NCBI RefSeq assembly: GCF_015689195.1
Contig: NZ_CP065044.1
Span: forward strand, 3,162,001-3,226,000
Length of the DNA: 64,000 nucleotides
Reading direction: 5' to 3'
Origin: Pectobacterium aroidearum
Lineage (GTDB): Bacteria; Pseudomonadota; Gammaproteobacteria; Enterobacterales; Enterobacteriaceae
In this document: positions 35,601-43,600 of the stretch, piece after piece
Layout of the letters: the number at the start of each line of letters is the position of its first letter
Numbering within the stretch: position 1 is the stretch's first letter
Notes under the pieces: model-generated
The model's input: only the letters and a program-made list of their open reading frames with translations
Databases searched by the model: none
What the model was told of the DNA's origin: nothing
Program-made: the position numbers and the translations under genes

Positions 35601-37028
35601 CAGCACCGTTTTCTGGCCACCGTCAATGCGCTGCACCTGGCGCAGGAGCTCGCCCTGCCACACCAGCAGCAGTTCGATGCCGTCGCTGTGTCTGATCTTG
35701 CGCAGGTAACCTTTCGGATCGCGCAGAAAGTCGATGCGGTTGCGGTGGTTGTCGGTGATAGCCGACAGCAGTAGCTGGTCTCCCTGTTTGACGGTAAACG
35801 CCCGCCAGGTCTGGCTGTCGCGGTGCCACAGGTGAAAGCCGTTATGGCGTTTCACCAGTTTGAATTCGGGGTATTCGGCGCAGTACACCACCGTTGCACC
35901 GATCCCGAAGGTGAAATCGATGTCGTAGCCCTGCGCCAGGGTGAGGGTCACATGTATGTCACCCTGCTCGGTGCGACCCACTGTAGCCACCTCACTCCAG
36001 CTATCGTGCCAGCCATGCCCCAGCAAGCCGGTATGAGGGCTACCAGAACGGTAAGTACGCTCGAACAGCAGCGGAACGGTCTGGCCCAGTTCCAGATCGA
36101 GACGTTTTTCAATGACTTCGCCACTGGCGATGTAGACGGGATCTTTCAGGAAGCCGCGAATGGATTCGCTGACACGCGCCAGACCTTTGTTTTCCCTGAA
36201 GCCCTTTTTGGCGCACTCCACGGCGCTACGCAGTCCTTCCATAGCATGTGCGGCGCCCGCTTTCATGCCCCGCAGCACCGCCATCGGCCCTTTGGTAAAC
36301 AGCTTGCCCAGTCCCCGGAACAGACCGCGACTGGGGGGCACCAGGAATTCCACCGCGAGTATCAGCGCTTTTTCCCAGCCGCTGAACTCGTCCGCTACCG
36401 TGAGAGGCGATTCCTGGCCTGAACCAAAGAACACCGTCGAAGCGCCTTCCTTGATCGTGGCTCCACAGACGGTTTTGTCCCCCACCCGCGCCGCATAGTA
36501 GCCATCAACGAATACCGTGGCACTGCCCTGGGCAATCAGTTGCGGGCCGTTGTGTTTGTCGCAGAGCACCGCATCAATTTCAGCGCGCGAGACCGGATTG
36601 CCTTCGACAAAGACGGTCTTTGAGCCATCCTTGACCGCCCCCGATGAAGGCGAGGCGCTGTCCACCATGGCCGAGACCCGGTTAGTGACGCCGCCTATCA
36701 GGTCCCCCAGCGCAAACACGGCACCAAATCCGACTGCCAGCTTGACGACCCCCACCACCAGAGCCAGACCGGCCCCGCCGGTGATGCCGGTCAGGGCCAC
36801 GGCACCCGCGACGGCTGCCGCCGCCACGGTAAACGCGGCAGCCGCAATTAACGCCCCGACAGCCGCGCCGGCCAGTGCGCCCCAGAAGCTGCTGTGCTTG
36901 ATGGCCTTGCCCGGCGAGGTAGGCGGTTTACCCTGACCCGGTTCAGGTAAATCCGGCGGCGGTTTAGGACGGTTACCCGCGTGCATCGCCCCGACCCGCG
37001 CAATGCGGGAGAGAATTTCCTCACGCAT
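32691..37028 (-). CDS. rhs: Rhs effector with PAAR-like region and nuclease tip
   Basis: A 1445-residue polymorphic toxin delivered by type VI secretion. The N-terminus has Ala/Gly-rich transmembrane segments (about 48-110), then a PAAR-like part (about 125-210, SKTVFVEGNPVSR and SATVFVDGYYAARVGD), the YD-repeat barrel (about 320-1290) and the core end PNPIRWIDPFGLAG. The last 130 residues are the toxin: GIADHVVSINGRNTAIEAKYV has the Asp-x(n)-Glu-x-Lys pattern of a restriction-endonuclease fold, so it probably cleaves DNA. The start at 37028 overlaps the chaperone stop by eight bases. The tip and immunity gene are AT-rich, the core is GC-rich. Confidence 0.88.
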   Translation of the reverse strand: MREEILSRIARVGAMHAGNRPKPPPDLPEPGQGKPPTSPGKAIKHSSFWGALAGAAVGALIAAAAFTVAAAAVAGAVALTGITGGAGLALVVGVVKLAVGFGAVFALGDLIGGVTNRVSAMVDSASPSSGAVKDGSKTVFVEGNPVSRAEIDAVLCDKHNGPQLIAQGSATVFVDGYYAARVGDKTVCGATIKEGASTVFFGSGQESPLTVADEFSGWEKALILAVEFLVPPSRGLFRGLGKLFTKGPMAVLRGMKAGAAHAMEGLRSAVECAKKGFRENKGLARVSESIRGFLKDPVYIASGEVIEKRLDLELGQTVPLLFERTYRSGSPHTGLLGHGWHDSWSEVATVGRTEQGDIHVTLTLAQGYDIDFTFGIGATVVYCAEYPEFKLVKRHNGFHLWHRDSQTWRAFTVKQGDQLLLSAITDNHRNRIDFLRDPKGYLRKIRHSDGIELLLVWQGELLRQVQRIDGGQKTVLAEYRQDEQGRLVEADAAHAYHLFYDYDSHHRLIRWHDNDQTWARYEYDHQGRCVYTTCADGYLTANFEYLADRVVMIDGLGQRHEYGFNDLYLMAWEKSPLGHVTHYEYDDVGNLLRETSPAGRVVEFAYLDNSGLVSTFTDGSGYQWHYDYDHYERLTGITDPLGRSWTWQYDSKGNPLSLTGPDASEVRFAWNRYGLLTEVSDEQGRTQASLFYDHRHRLMSATDAESRTQQRRYDQQDRLTSWTRPDGATYRLGYRRASWKLPEQLLRPDDKQEQRQYDKHNNLLNYTDGNGAVWRQTYGPFDLLMSRTDAEGRTWRYDYDKESQQLVGVTAPDGNRWQWWLDADARVIRERDMAGTETHYGYDEDGHCISIRNGEGETRHFLYDGRGLLIKETAPDDTLHYRYDAAGRLTEVTSSTSHIQLEYDERDRVVQEKNSGTAIRRHYQGESHTVTRSLHWEGEEDSAALTSTFRYSATGGLRQVQLPDGAELTLAHDSAGRESSRQSQAGFMQHREYGAMGWLTREMSGQAVDGRLQPTQTREYLYDGAGNLTGTRRNREAAGYQLDASGRVLSVLSGGAGRSVNTEEQYRYTRSGLPQDATRLTEWQAGRLTQQDNTHYQYDKAGRLIRKQVVQPGYRPQVWHYRWDSRNQLRVVDTPAGERWFYRYDPFGRRIGKRCDQTHEDICYLWDGDQVAEVRHYRDGELVSRRHWVHNGWELLVQQRQTVEGSWETDFVTSGHNGEPQAIFNPQGEIRWQAPRTNLWGQRYTDNTENLDPGLAFAGQYRDAESSLCYNRFRYYDPSGGCYISPDPISILGGEGNYAYVPNPIRWIDPFGLAGCGEKARKYEEKIQDMYGGKLPQSAREYSSVVNGNKVNGIADHVVSINGRNTAIEAKYVEDWGRSIRNPESAIGGKSFAIKEQEKMLAQAQKYSAAFDDVIYHTNSRELANYYGSLFQDAGLNNVIFRIFP

Positions 37029-37467
37029 GACGGCCTGCCTTATCCTCCGGTGAAACAGGCGGCTCAGCAGCTTTAAAGGTCTCAATCACCGCCAGCAGAC
37101 TGGCTTTGTGCGCATCACTGAGCGCCTCGGCGGCAGTAATGGTGAACGTCAGCAGCAGGTTGTCGCGTACCTGCATCACCACCACCTGATGCATCTGCCC
37201 TTCCGGTGATTGCCAGGTGTACTCGACCCCCTGGGCGGGTTGTTCATCCAAGCTCAGCGTCCACGCCTGCCGCTCTTCGTAGCCTTTAAGCTGCGTCGAC
37301 AACTGCGTCAGCGTGTCCTGGTACGCTGCCTCGGCGGTTTTACCGCCCTCCACCGGGGTGCGGTTGACCACCAGATTGGTGGTGTCGTCAGGCAGAACAA
37401 AAACGTGCAGGGATTCATCGCGCCATTGTGCAGGAATGTTCAACGTGCCTTCGTTCATCTGGTACAT
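37021..37467 (-). CDS. DcrB/DUF1795 chaperone of the Rhs effector (Eag type)
   Basis: A 148-residue soluble protein of the DUF1795 family: MNEGTLNIPAQWRDESLHVFVLPDD at the start and LLLTFTITAAEALSDAHKASLLAVIETFK at the end are typical. Eag chaperones shield the N-terminal transmembrane segments of PAAR-Rhs effectors until loading on VgrG. Its position between vgrG and rhs and the overlap with rhs fit this. The second Met (37458) is a possible start. No signal peptide is present, as expected for the Eag group. Confidence 0.8.
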   Translation of the reverse strand: MYQMNEGTLNIPAQWRDESLHVFVLPDDTTNLVVNRTPVEGGKTAEAAYQDTLTQLSTQLKGYEERQAWTLSLDEQPAQGVEYTWQSPEGQMHQVVVMQVRDNLLLTFTITAAEALSDAHKASLLAVIETFKAAEPPVSPEDKAGRHA

Positions 37468-37498
37468 GTTTCAGCGTCCTTGTTGTTGTTCTTGTGAC

Positions 37499-39349
37499 TC
37501 AGTTCAGGTCGATACGATTGCCGTTGATGGTGACGGTTTTGCCCTTGATGGTGATGTCACCTTCGTCGCTGATACTGATAAAACCGATGCTGGCGGCAAT
37601 CAGAATGCTGCCCTGCATCGATTGGATAAGGATGTTGTTTTTCACCTGCAGGCTGTCGTGAAGTTCTTCTGTTGCCGTGACATCACCCACCACCGTGCTG
37701 CGGCTACCGGAGATGGCTACGGTTTGATGCCCCTGGATTTCGGTGGACTGGTCTTTCACTACCGACACTGTCTGATTGCCGCCAACGCTTTCGGTATGGT
37801 CAGCGGTCACGGTGGTACTGCGGTTGTTCAGCACCACGGTGTTCATGTCTTTCTGAGCGTGGATAAACACTTCTTCCTGCCCGGCCTGGTCTTCAAAACG
37901 CAGTTCGTTGAAACCCGCGCCCTTGTGCGTTGAAGTACGCAGCGAAGTGCGGGTCTTGTTCGCCGGCAGCGGGTACGGCGACGGGTTGGTGGCATGGAAG
38001 GTACGGCCAGTCACAATCGGCTGGTCCGGGTCACCTTCGAGAAAGCTGACGATGACCTCATGGCCGATACGCGGAATGGCGATCAGGCCGTACTGACCAC
38101 CGGCCCAGCCCTGGCTGACGCGCACCCAGCAGGAGCTCTGGTCGTCACTGGCCCCGTATCTGTCCCACGGGAATTGCAGCTTGATGCGGCCGTATTCATC
38201 GCAGTAGATTTCCTCCCCCGCCGGGCCGACGACAGTGGCAATTTGCGGACCATCGACCATCGGCTTGTAGGGCTGGCCGGCACGCCAGGTGCTTTTCGCA
38301 CTGATGACTTCGAAACTGTTGCTGTAGGTGGTCGGTTCGCCGCCGCTTTCTTCTTCCAGTGCCTGCGGTTGCTGGCCGCTGTGGGTGATCGCCACCAGTT
38401 GCCAGGCCGCGTTGAGCGTTGGATTGGGGTGTTCGGTGAGGGTAAAACTGCTCCCCGGCATCAGCATCGCGGCATTAGATTCACCCGATCCCGTCATGGC
38501 ACCGGCGCGCAATGCATCCAGCCGATAGCCGGTAAAGGCCTTGCCGCTCGGATCTTGTTTGAAGCGGCCCGGATAGTCGAAATGCTGGTAGGTCTCGCGC
38601 TGGTGCTCCAGCTCACCACTCATCTTGCTGTGCAGCAGGCCGTAGGCGGGGGTTTTGAAGCTGTAGTCCTTGAGGGCGACCTCGGCAGTACTAACCGCTT
38701 CGGCATAGCGAAAACGGCGGACGTATTCGCCTTCGCTCAGACCCTGCGTGGCAAGGTTGAAGAACAGTTCCGGGCCTTTACTGAGCGCCCCGGCATCATC
38801 CGCAAAGACCACCCGGTGCTTGCCAGCCTCAAACTCGTGGAAGAAGTACAGACCTTCCTCCGCTGCCAGACGGGTGACAAACGCCAAATCGCTTTCCCGG
38901 TACTGCACACAGTATTCACGGGGCGCGTGGTCGTGCCGCAGCGCAAAGGCGTAATCGGTGATGCCGGACTCTTCCAGCAACGTACCAATAATGTCCTCGG
39001 GCTTTTGTGCCTGAAAGATGCGGGCATTGGTGCGCAGACCCAGCCGCCACAGCGCCGGGCGAACTTCTGCCTGATAGCGGGTACGACGAAAGCCCGTATC
39101 ACCCTGGGCAAAGGCGCTGATGATGCCACTGACCCGGCGTTTGAGTTCCCCCTCGTACCACACCCGCAGTTCACAGGGCTGATCGAGTACCGCGCCAAAG
39201 TCGACGCCCGGTAACGGGCTGGCCAGATTCAGCGACAGGGCAAACGGCTGGTTCAGGGCCTCGCTGAGCTGAAAATCCACCACCGCAAAGGTGCTTTCGG
39301 GCAAGGCACCGACCTTTACCGTGAACTGTAATCCTGTACTGTTTGCCAC
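37499..39349 (-). CDS. vgrG: VgrG spike protein of type VI secretion
   Basis: A 616-residue protein that forms the trimeric needle tip. The gp27-like base (about 10-370) is followed by the gp5-like OB fold ([31 protein letters not shown] in pieces, about 400-450) and a beta-helix of repeated VxV strands (about 490-616). No toxic extension follows, so the payload is the Rhs protein. The start is GTG at 39349: AGGAGG lies four bases upstream, better than the in-frame ATG at 39376. The C-terminal repeats end in [15 protein letters not shown]. Confidence 0.9.
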   Translation of the reverse strand: MANSTGLQFTVKVGALPESTFAVVDFQLSEALNQPFALSLNLASPLPGVDFGAVLDQPCELRVWYEGELKRRVSGIISAFAQGDTGFRRTRYQAEVRPALWRLGLRTNARIFQAQKPEDIIGTLLEESGITDYAFALRHDHAPREYCVQYRESDLAFVTRLAAEEGLYFFHEFEAGKHRVVFADDAGALSKGPELFFNLATQGLSEGEYVRRFRYAEAVSTAEVALKDYSFKTPAYGLLHSKMSGELEHQRETYQHFDYPGRFKQDPSGKAFTGYRLDALRAGAMTGSGESNAAMLMPGSSFTLTEHPNPTLNAAWQLVAITHSGQQPQALEEESGGEPTTYSNSFEVISAKSTWRAGQPYKPMVDGPQIATVVGPAGEEIYCDEYGRIKLQFPWDRYGASDDQSSCWVRVSQGWAGGQYGLIAIPRIGHEVIVSFLEGDPDQPIVTGRTFHATNPSPYPLPANKTRTSLRTSTHKGAGFNELRFEDQAGQEEVFIHAQKDMNTVVLNNRSTTVTADHTESVGGNQTVSVVKDQSTEIQGHQTVAISGSRSTVVGDVTATEELHDSLQVKNNILIQSMQGSILIAASIGFISISDEGDITIKGKTVTINGNRIDLN

Positions 39350-39409
39350 ACGTCCTCCTGATGCTGTCATCCACACTCAGGCATGGCAGGGGCCATGACT
39401 CAGTGCAGA

Positions 39410-39434
39410 AAACCCGGACGTGGCGTCCGGGTTT
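39410..39434 (-). terminator. Hairpin between hcp and vgrG
   Basis: AAACCCGGACG and its exact complement flank a three-base loop, an 11-base-pair stem, followed leftwards by a short T-rich run. Lying 9 bases past the hcp stop, it probably lets hcp be made in excess over vgrG and rhs by partial termination. Confidence 0.65.
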
Positions 39435-39442
39435 GAGCCGCA

Positions 39443-39961
39443 TCAGGCTTCGACAGGCGTGCGCCAGTCGTCAGAGCCGGACGTACCGGCAACCGTGTGC
39501 TCCCAGTCAACCTTGCGGTAGGCCAGAGAGACTTCGAGCAGTTGGGTGTAATCGAGCTTGGACGGGTCCTGGCAGTGTGGCATCTGGCAGTTGATGTCGA
39601 CGATGGTGGCGTCAGTCAGCACGGTAGAGAAGAAGTGCTCCTGCTTGCCTTCCACCGAGGTGCGATACCACTTCAGGGTGACGGTCGGCAGCATTTCACC
39701 GGAGGCCAGGGCGTTGTACATCAGCGGCACGGCTTTGTTCAGTGCCACGGTGAACTTGAATGGTTTGTGGACACGCTGACCGGATGGCTGACCGGACTGT
39801 GGGTCGGTCGGTACGGTGACGACGTGTTTGAATTCCTGTACCAGCATTTCGTCTTCGTGGCCTTCCACGTAGATGTTGCCGACAGAATCAGAGGTGAAAG
39901 CCCCTGCGGTGATGTTGCCCTGCGTTTTTCCTTCGATGCTGATATAGCATGGAGTTGGCAT
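39443..39961 (-). CDS. hcp: Hcp tube protein of type VI secretion
   Basis: A 172-residue protein with the Hcp signature MPTPCYISIEGKTQGNITAG at the start and CQDPSKLDYTQLLEVSLAYRKVDWEH near the end. Hcp forms the hexameric rings of the inner tube that are fired with the VgrG spike. AAGGAG lies seven bases before the ATG. No other structural type VI genes are in the window, so this is an auxiliary hcp-vgrG-effector island that would need a secretion machine encoded elsewhere in the genome. Confidence 0.93.
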   Translation of the reverse strand: MPTPCYISIEGKTQGNITAGAFTSDSVGNIYVEGHEDEMLVQEFKHVVTVPTDPQSGQPSGQRVHKPFKFTVALNKAVPLMYNALASGEMLPTVTLKWYRTSVEGKQEHFFSTVLTDATIVDINCQMPHCQDPSKLDYTQLLEVSLAYRKVDWEHTVAGTSGSDDWRTPVEA

Positions 39962-40014
39962 AGTCTTGCTCCTTTCCTTGTTGTTGATATAGGTAACGCT
40001 TCGCCGTTACTCAC

Positions 40015-40031
40015 ATCAATAACCATGCCAA
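40015..40031 (-). promoter_or_regulatory. Sigma-54-like promoter upstream of hcp
   Basis: The minus strand reads TTGGCATGGTTATTGAT. Against the consensus YTGGCACGrNNNTTGCW it matches at all but two fixed positions, including the GG of the -24 box with correct spacing; the -12 box has TTGA in place of TTGC. The transcript would begin about 45 bases before the hcp ATG. This agrees with control by the VasH-like activator encoded at 26919-28517. Confidence 0.55.
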
Positions 40032-40346
40032 CTTTTATCTATCTGTTTTTATTGCTTATTTTCTTAAATCAAATTTTCACTAAGCCAAATTTGAGCAAGA
40101 AGTTGCTCAGCCCCCCCCGAAACAATGATGATTCTTTGTAAAACTGGCCCAGGCGGTTGGATTATTCCGTGATCTGCGCAAGAAATGGCCTGAGCTTCTC
40201 AGTTGTTCTGACAATTTTGATTAATTTTTGAGACCACCATCTCCTTGAGAGGACATGGCTATCAATCTTTCAAATAATAGTGTGTAAACATTAGCTTCTC
40301 GATCGACCAGTAATTAGAACCAATAACATGATGTGCTTAAAAGTTT

Positions 40347-40375
40347 TTGAGTGCGGCGCATTTTTCACTTATCTT
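40347..40375 (+). promoter_or_regulatory. Sigma-70-like promoter of leader RNA module 1
   Basis: TTGAGT, a 17-base gap and TATCTT. The same arrangement, with the -10 box and its upstream CACT conserved, is found before module 2, though flanking sequence differs, which supports it as the promoter. Confidence 0.6.
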
Positions 40376-40408
40376 GTTTAGGCCTTTGGCAAAATCCATC
40401 GGCGGGGA

Positions 40409-40554
40409 TTTGCACCCCCTATACATGTGTCCCATCAGCGTTTAGGCGCTGGTGTGCCTGAGTACGCCCCTGTTATGGCGGTTCAGGCAGGGGAGGATTT
40501 ATCCTCGCCGGTTTTGGTCACATGTACGGTAGTGCAAACCCTGTCTGAATCGCC
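40409..40554 (+). ncRNA. Structured leader RNA, C4-like, module 1
   Basis: Nested pairings can be drawn: TTTGCAC (40409) with GTGCAAA (40532), TACATGTG (40422) with CACATGTA (40519), a CAGCG/CGCTG hairpin, TGCCTGA/TCAGGCA enclosing CGCC/GGCG, and GAGGAT/ATCCTC (40493-40506). A 16-base segment GGCGGTTCAGGCAGGG (40477-40492) can pair along its full length, with two G-U pairs, with CCCTGTCTGAATCGCC (40539-40554) just before the regulator gene. This is the logic of phage P1 C4 and P4 CI antisense RNAs, where a processed leader silences its own transcript. The naming is by resemblance; module 2 shows compensatory changes in four of these stems. Confidence 0.7.
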
Positions 40555-40575
40555 ACCCACAACATGGAGCTATTT

Positions 40576-40854
40576 ATGGTTATGGCGCAGCAGCAACAGG
40601 ACTGGCACCGAGCGGATATCGTCGCCGCACTTCACAAGAAACGCATCAGCTTGGCCGCACTCTCACGGCAAGCAGGCTTAAGTGATTCCACTCTCGCCAA
40701 TACGTTTTACCGCCCCTGGCCGAAAGGTGAGAGACTGATCGCCGAGGCGTTGGACATGGACCCAGCCGAGATCTGGCCGAGCCGGTACTACGATGAAGCG
40801 GGCAACAAAGTCGCCCGAAAGTTTAAAAAAGCAAGAACATCCGTTTCTGGCTAA
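40576..40854 (+). CDS. Ner-like DNA-binding regulator, copy 1
   Basis: A 92-residue helix-turn-helix protein of the Ner/Nlp (SfsB) family: QDWHRADIVAALHKKRISLAALSRQAGL, then STLANTFYRPWPKGERLIAEAL and DPAEIWPSRYYDE. Ner proteins of Mu-like phages repress early promoters; chromosomal relatives are activators or repressors of unknown genes. The start at 40576 follows GGAG at six bases; ATGs at 40564 and 40582 are alternatives. It stands behind a structured leader that can mask the upstream region, so its synthesis is likely controlled at the RNA level. Confidence 0.8.
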   Translation: MVMAQQQQDWHRADIVAALHKKRISLAALSRQAGLSDSTLANTFYRPWPKGERLIAEALDMDPAEIWPSRYYDEAGNKVARKFKKARTSVSG

Positions 40855-40984
40855 ACAATCACTCGCTGGCAAAATCATCTGCCAGCACTAAAACTCGTCC
40901 TCATTACTTTTTTCTTCACCCTTTTCCCAACATGCTGCCATAACAGCCCAACGTCGCCAGTCCCCAGCACAACAACTTTTTAAT

Positions 40985-41013
40985 TTGAGAAAGCTGCAAA
41001 TTTCACTTATCTT
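40985..41013 (+). promoter_or_regulatory. Sigma-70-like promoter of leader RNA module 2
   Basis: TTGAGA, a 17-base gap and TATCTT, in the same place relative to the leader as the promoter of module 1. Confidence 0.6.
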
Positions 41014-41046
41014 AACTATGCCTTTGGCAAAATCCATTGGCGGGGA

Positions 41047-41193
41047 TTTGCAGCCCCTTAGCGAGTTACCCATCAGCGTTCGCGCGCTGATGTGCCTGAG
41101 TACGCCCCTGTTATGGCGGTTCAGGCAGGGGAGGACATTGTCCTCGCCGGTTTAGGTAACTTGCCCGGTACTGCAAACCCTGTCTGAATCGCC
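41047..41193 (+). ncRNA. Structured leader RNA, C4-like, module 2
   Basis: The same plan as module 1 with paired changes: TTTGCAG (41047) with CTGCAAA (41171), AGTTACC (41064) with GGTAACT (41155), CATCAGCG/CGCTGATG (41071-41092) and GAGGAC/GTCCTC (41131-41145). The segment GGCGGTTCAGGCAGGG (41115-41130) and its target CCCTGTCTGAATCGCC (41178-41193) are identical to module 1, so each RNA could also act on the other module. Helices vary in sequence but keep pairing, while the antisense and target segments are unchanged, which is strong evidence for a functional RNA. Confidence 0.72.
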
Positions 41194-41222
41194 ACCAGCA
41201 GTAAGACTCAGGGTTACTTCAT

Positions 41223-41477
41223 ATGACAATGAACAAGCAGGACTGGCACAACGCCGATATCATCGCAGGCCTTCGCAAAAAGCACACCACGCTGGCTGCG
41301 TTGTCCCGGCAAGCAGGACTAAGCTCCTCTACTCTCGCCAACGCACTCACACGCTCCTGGCCGAAAGGCGAACAACTGATTGCCGATGCACTCGGCGTGG
41401 AACCCGCCGAAATCTGGCCTAGTCGGTATTTTGATGATGATGGCAATAAACTGGAAAGGAAAACTAGGAATAGTTGA
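41223..41477 (+). CDS. Ner-like DNA-binding regulator, copy 2
   Basis: An 84-residue paralogue of the protein at 40576, sharing QDWH-AD-I, the LAALSRQAGL helix, LAN, WPKGE-LIA-AL and PAEIWPSRY. Differences are concentrated at the ends and in surface positions, so the duplication is not recent. CAGGG precedes the ATG by about nine bases. With its leader RNA it forms the second of two tandem modules. Targets are unknown; the adjacent integrase or cargo promoters are candidates by inference only. Confidence 0.8.
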   Translation: MTMNKQDWHNADIIAGLRKKHTTLAALSRQAGLSSSTLANALTRSWPKGEQLIADALGVEPAEIWPSRYFDDDGNKLERKTRNS

Positions 41478-41543
41478 TTGACTTGCGTTCCACACCAGGG
41501 AAATAAGCACTGCAGAATTTTAATTATTATGAAAAGAAAATAA

Positions 41544-41562
41544 GAGGTGATGCCCTCACCTC
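41544..41562 (-). terminator. Possible terminator after the 41771-44146 gene block
   Basis: GAGGTGA and TCACCTC pair around a five-base loop; leftwards on the minus strand a T-rich run follows. It would end leftward transcription from the three-gene block. The remaining 41478-41770 sequence shows no gene. Confidence 0.45.
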
Positions 41563-41770
41563 ATAAAAGCAGCGATATAATTCATTTCTATACGTTTTAA
41601 AATACAGCAGAACTCTTTCAGTCATAAATTGGATATGAATTCAAATTTCATCTGAATGTGTCTTGCATTAGAACACGGGAAAACTTGATATTTTTCGACG
41701 AGCGACTGGCTGACGTTAACGTCCTCAGCAGCGGAAAATACCCCCAACCAATTGTAATTGTTAGGCCATA

Positions 41771-42634
41771 TTATTCCTTTGGATGAAACACAAATTTCTC
41801 ACCCGGAATCAAATTGAAATTACAGTCTTCTGGCTTGAGACCATCAATCTTAAGGAGGTTAATGATCTTAGCTTTATCTTCTAAGTCTCGGATTATCTTT
41901 TGCTCAAGATCCTCAACATGAGAAAGCATATGTAGAAACCCGTTAAGTATATCGTCCCCCTCTTTCAGCAGTTGCGCTCTAGAAACGTCTGACGTTCTGA
42001 CATTCAACTCTTGAACTCCCGAGTGAGCCACCTGGGAATTTCTCAACTTGTTAACGAGGTCCATATGATCCATGGCGCAATGTTCGAACTCTAGACACAA
42101 ATGATATGGATGTGCCAAAGTTCCAACCAATGAAACGAAATGAGGCTCTTTATCATTTGCTCGTTTACAGATTGGGCATGGTGCTTCTAGTAGTTGGCCC
42201 AGCGCCATTCTTTCGTATCTTGATTCAGGTATATTTGTGCAGTAGAGAAGCTGTTTGATTGCAACTTCGCAGAGTCTTGCAGAATATAAAATCATTTCAT
42301 TGTAAATTCGCAGCCGTTCAATTTCTGAATCTACTTCATCATGGCTAGGCTCAGCTCCATGCGCATAATTATGAAAATAGCTAATAACCCTCCCCATAAG
42401 AAGTGACAAAGTAACTCCATTTTTTGTATACGGATTTGTGAATCCACTTCTTTCCGGTGCCTCTTGAGCAGGCATAAGAGACAAATATCCTCGCTGCTGC
42501 ATCCAAGCACGCATATCTGTTGCGATCGGCAGCAAGTTTATTCCGCCAATCATCTCGCCCCACCAGCGAAACGCTCTAGGATCATAGCTCCAAGAGTGAT
42601 GGGTACCATGCCACTCACGCTTTTTAGTTTTCAT
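41771..42634 (-). CDS. Hypothetical protein with HEPN-like motif and CxxC
   Basis: A 287-residue soluble protein of unknown family. A CPICKR motif near residue 155 could be half of a zinc site. Near residue 200, DLVNKLRNSQVAHSG has the R-N-x(4)-H layout found in HEPN ribonucleases (commonly RN-x-x-x-AH), in a helical context. HEPN proteins are frequent in toxin-antitoxin and abortive-infection systems. The likeness is to a short motif only. It lies in an AT-rich leftward block with the genes at 42733 and 43601, next to the element's integrase. Confidence 0.5.
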   Translation of the reverse strand: MKTKKREWHGTHHSWSYDPRAFRWWGEMIGGINLLPIATDMRAWMQQRGYLSLMPAQEAPERSGFTNPYTKNGVTLSLLMGRVISYFHNYAHGAEPSHDEVDSEIERLRIYNEMILYSARLCEVAIKQLLYCTNIPESRYERMALGQLLEAPCPICKRANDKEPHFVSLVGTLAHPYHLCLEFEHCAMDHMDLVNKLRNSQVAHSGVQELNVRTSDVSRAQLLKEGDDILNGFLHMLSHVEDLEQKIIRDLEDKAKIINLLKIDGLKPEDCNFNLIPGEKFVFHPKE

Positions 42635-42732
42635 TTCGATTGATTACCTCACCATGCCTAACACCTCAATAACCGGTGCTAATTTTTTGCGGACGACGCA
42701 AAAAAATACATAATTGATTGAGTTTTTATATT

Positions 42733-43512
42733 TCAAAACACCCAACTGAAAAAACCACCCGAATGTTTTTTGCTAATTTCCTTTGCAAACAACTCATGAA
42801 GCTTTTGAAAAAAATCATACTCTTTTTGAAATATTAACTGTTCAGATTCCGCCATAATTAAACCGTATTGTTTTGCCGGTTCAAATATCTTTTTCATTTC
42901 ACTGAGAAGCATAGATCTATTCATATCGTCAGACATATCAATAGAAACAAACCTTCGCATTAATGGCATCAGCTGATTAGGGTCTATATCTTTTATAATT
43001 TCTTCGGCCTTTTTCTTTCTTTCTGAATAGATAGCATTAATCTCGTTTGTGCGTTTTTCTGCCAACCTCATGAGTTCTGGGTATGAGCCAGTAGCCAAGG
43101 CAAGCTCCTCATATTTTAGAAACAAATCAGATCTACATTTTTTTACCACCACATCAAGCTCTTCTACCCTCTTTTTTAGCTCAGAATTTGCTTTGACGAC
43201 TGAAATTGGGATAGCTTCATAATCTCGACCCAACTTGGATTCAGGAGTCTCAAACATATGTACCATTTCATCAAACATAAGTTGATAAGAGCCAGCCAAA
43301 TCTCCATATTTTAGAAAAAGCTCATTATGTGAAGATGAACAAAAACCTTGCAATTCTCTCATGGGCCTGTAGTAATCTTTTATAAGCTCCTTTTGAAGGC
43401 CTTGATCTTTTTTGTAACTTTCCAGCACTCCTGCAAAAAGGAAAGATCCCAAGAATATTGGAATTACAGCAATTAGCAATTGACTAGAAAATGATGATGC
43501 TCCGTTGCTCAC
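42733..43512 (-). CDS. Membrane-anchored helical protein of unknown function
   Basis: A 259-residue protein with one transmembrane helix near the start (about 10-28) and otherwise almost wholly helical, charged sequence (Lys/Glu-rich), ending SGGFFSWVF. The pattern suggests an inner-membrane protein with a long cytoplasmic or periplasmic coiled domain. No family is recognised. It is the middle member of a leftward block of three, with about 100-base gaps, so it may or may not share a transcript. Confidence 0.55.
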   Translation of the reverse strand: MSNGASSFSSQLLIAVIPIFLGSFLFAGVLESYKKDQGLQKELIKDYYRPMRELQGFCSSSHNELFLKYGDLAGSYQLMFDEMVHMFETPESKLGRDYEAIPISVVKANSELKKRVEELDVVVKKCRSDLFLKYEELALATGSYPELMRLAEKRTNEINAIYSERKKKAEEIIKDIDPNQLMPLMRRFVSIDMSDDMNRSMLLSEMKKIFEPAKQYGLIMAESEQLIFQKEYDFFQKLHELFAKEISKKHSGGFFSWVF

Positions 43513-43600
43513 GGAATCTCCTTAAAATATAACGCGGAAACAATCAGCTATCCGTCAGGATTAAGCGATCAACAGGCTATGAGAGAACTTGATTTACTGG

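Noticed and set aside
34224..35774. Open frame of 516 codons opposite rhs
   Set aside because: It is the complement of the YD-repeat region; composition is a by-product of the rhs codons and no family pattern is seen.
37994..39214. Open frame of 406 codons opposite vgrG
   Set aside because: Antisense shadow of vgrG, without start context or known motifs.
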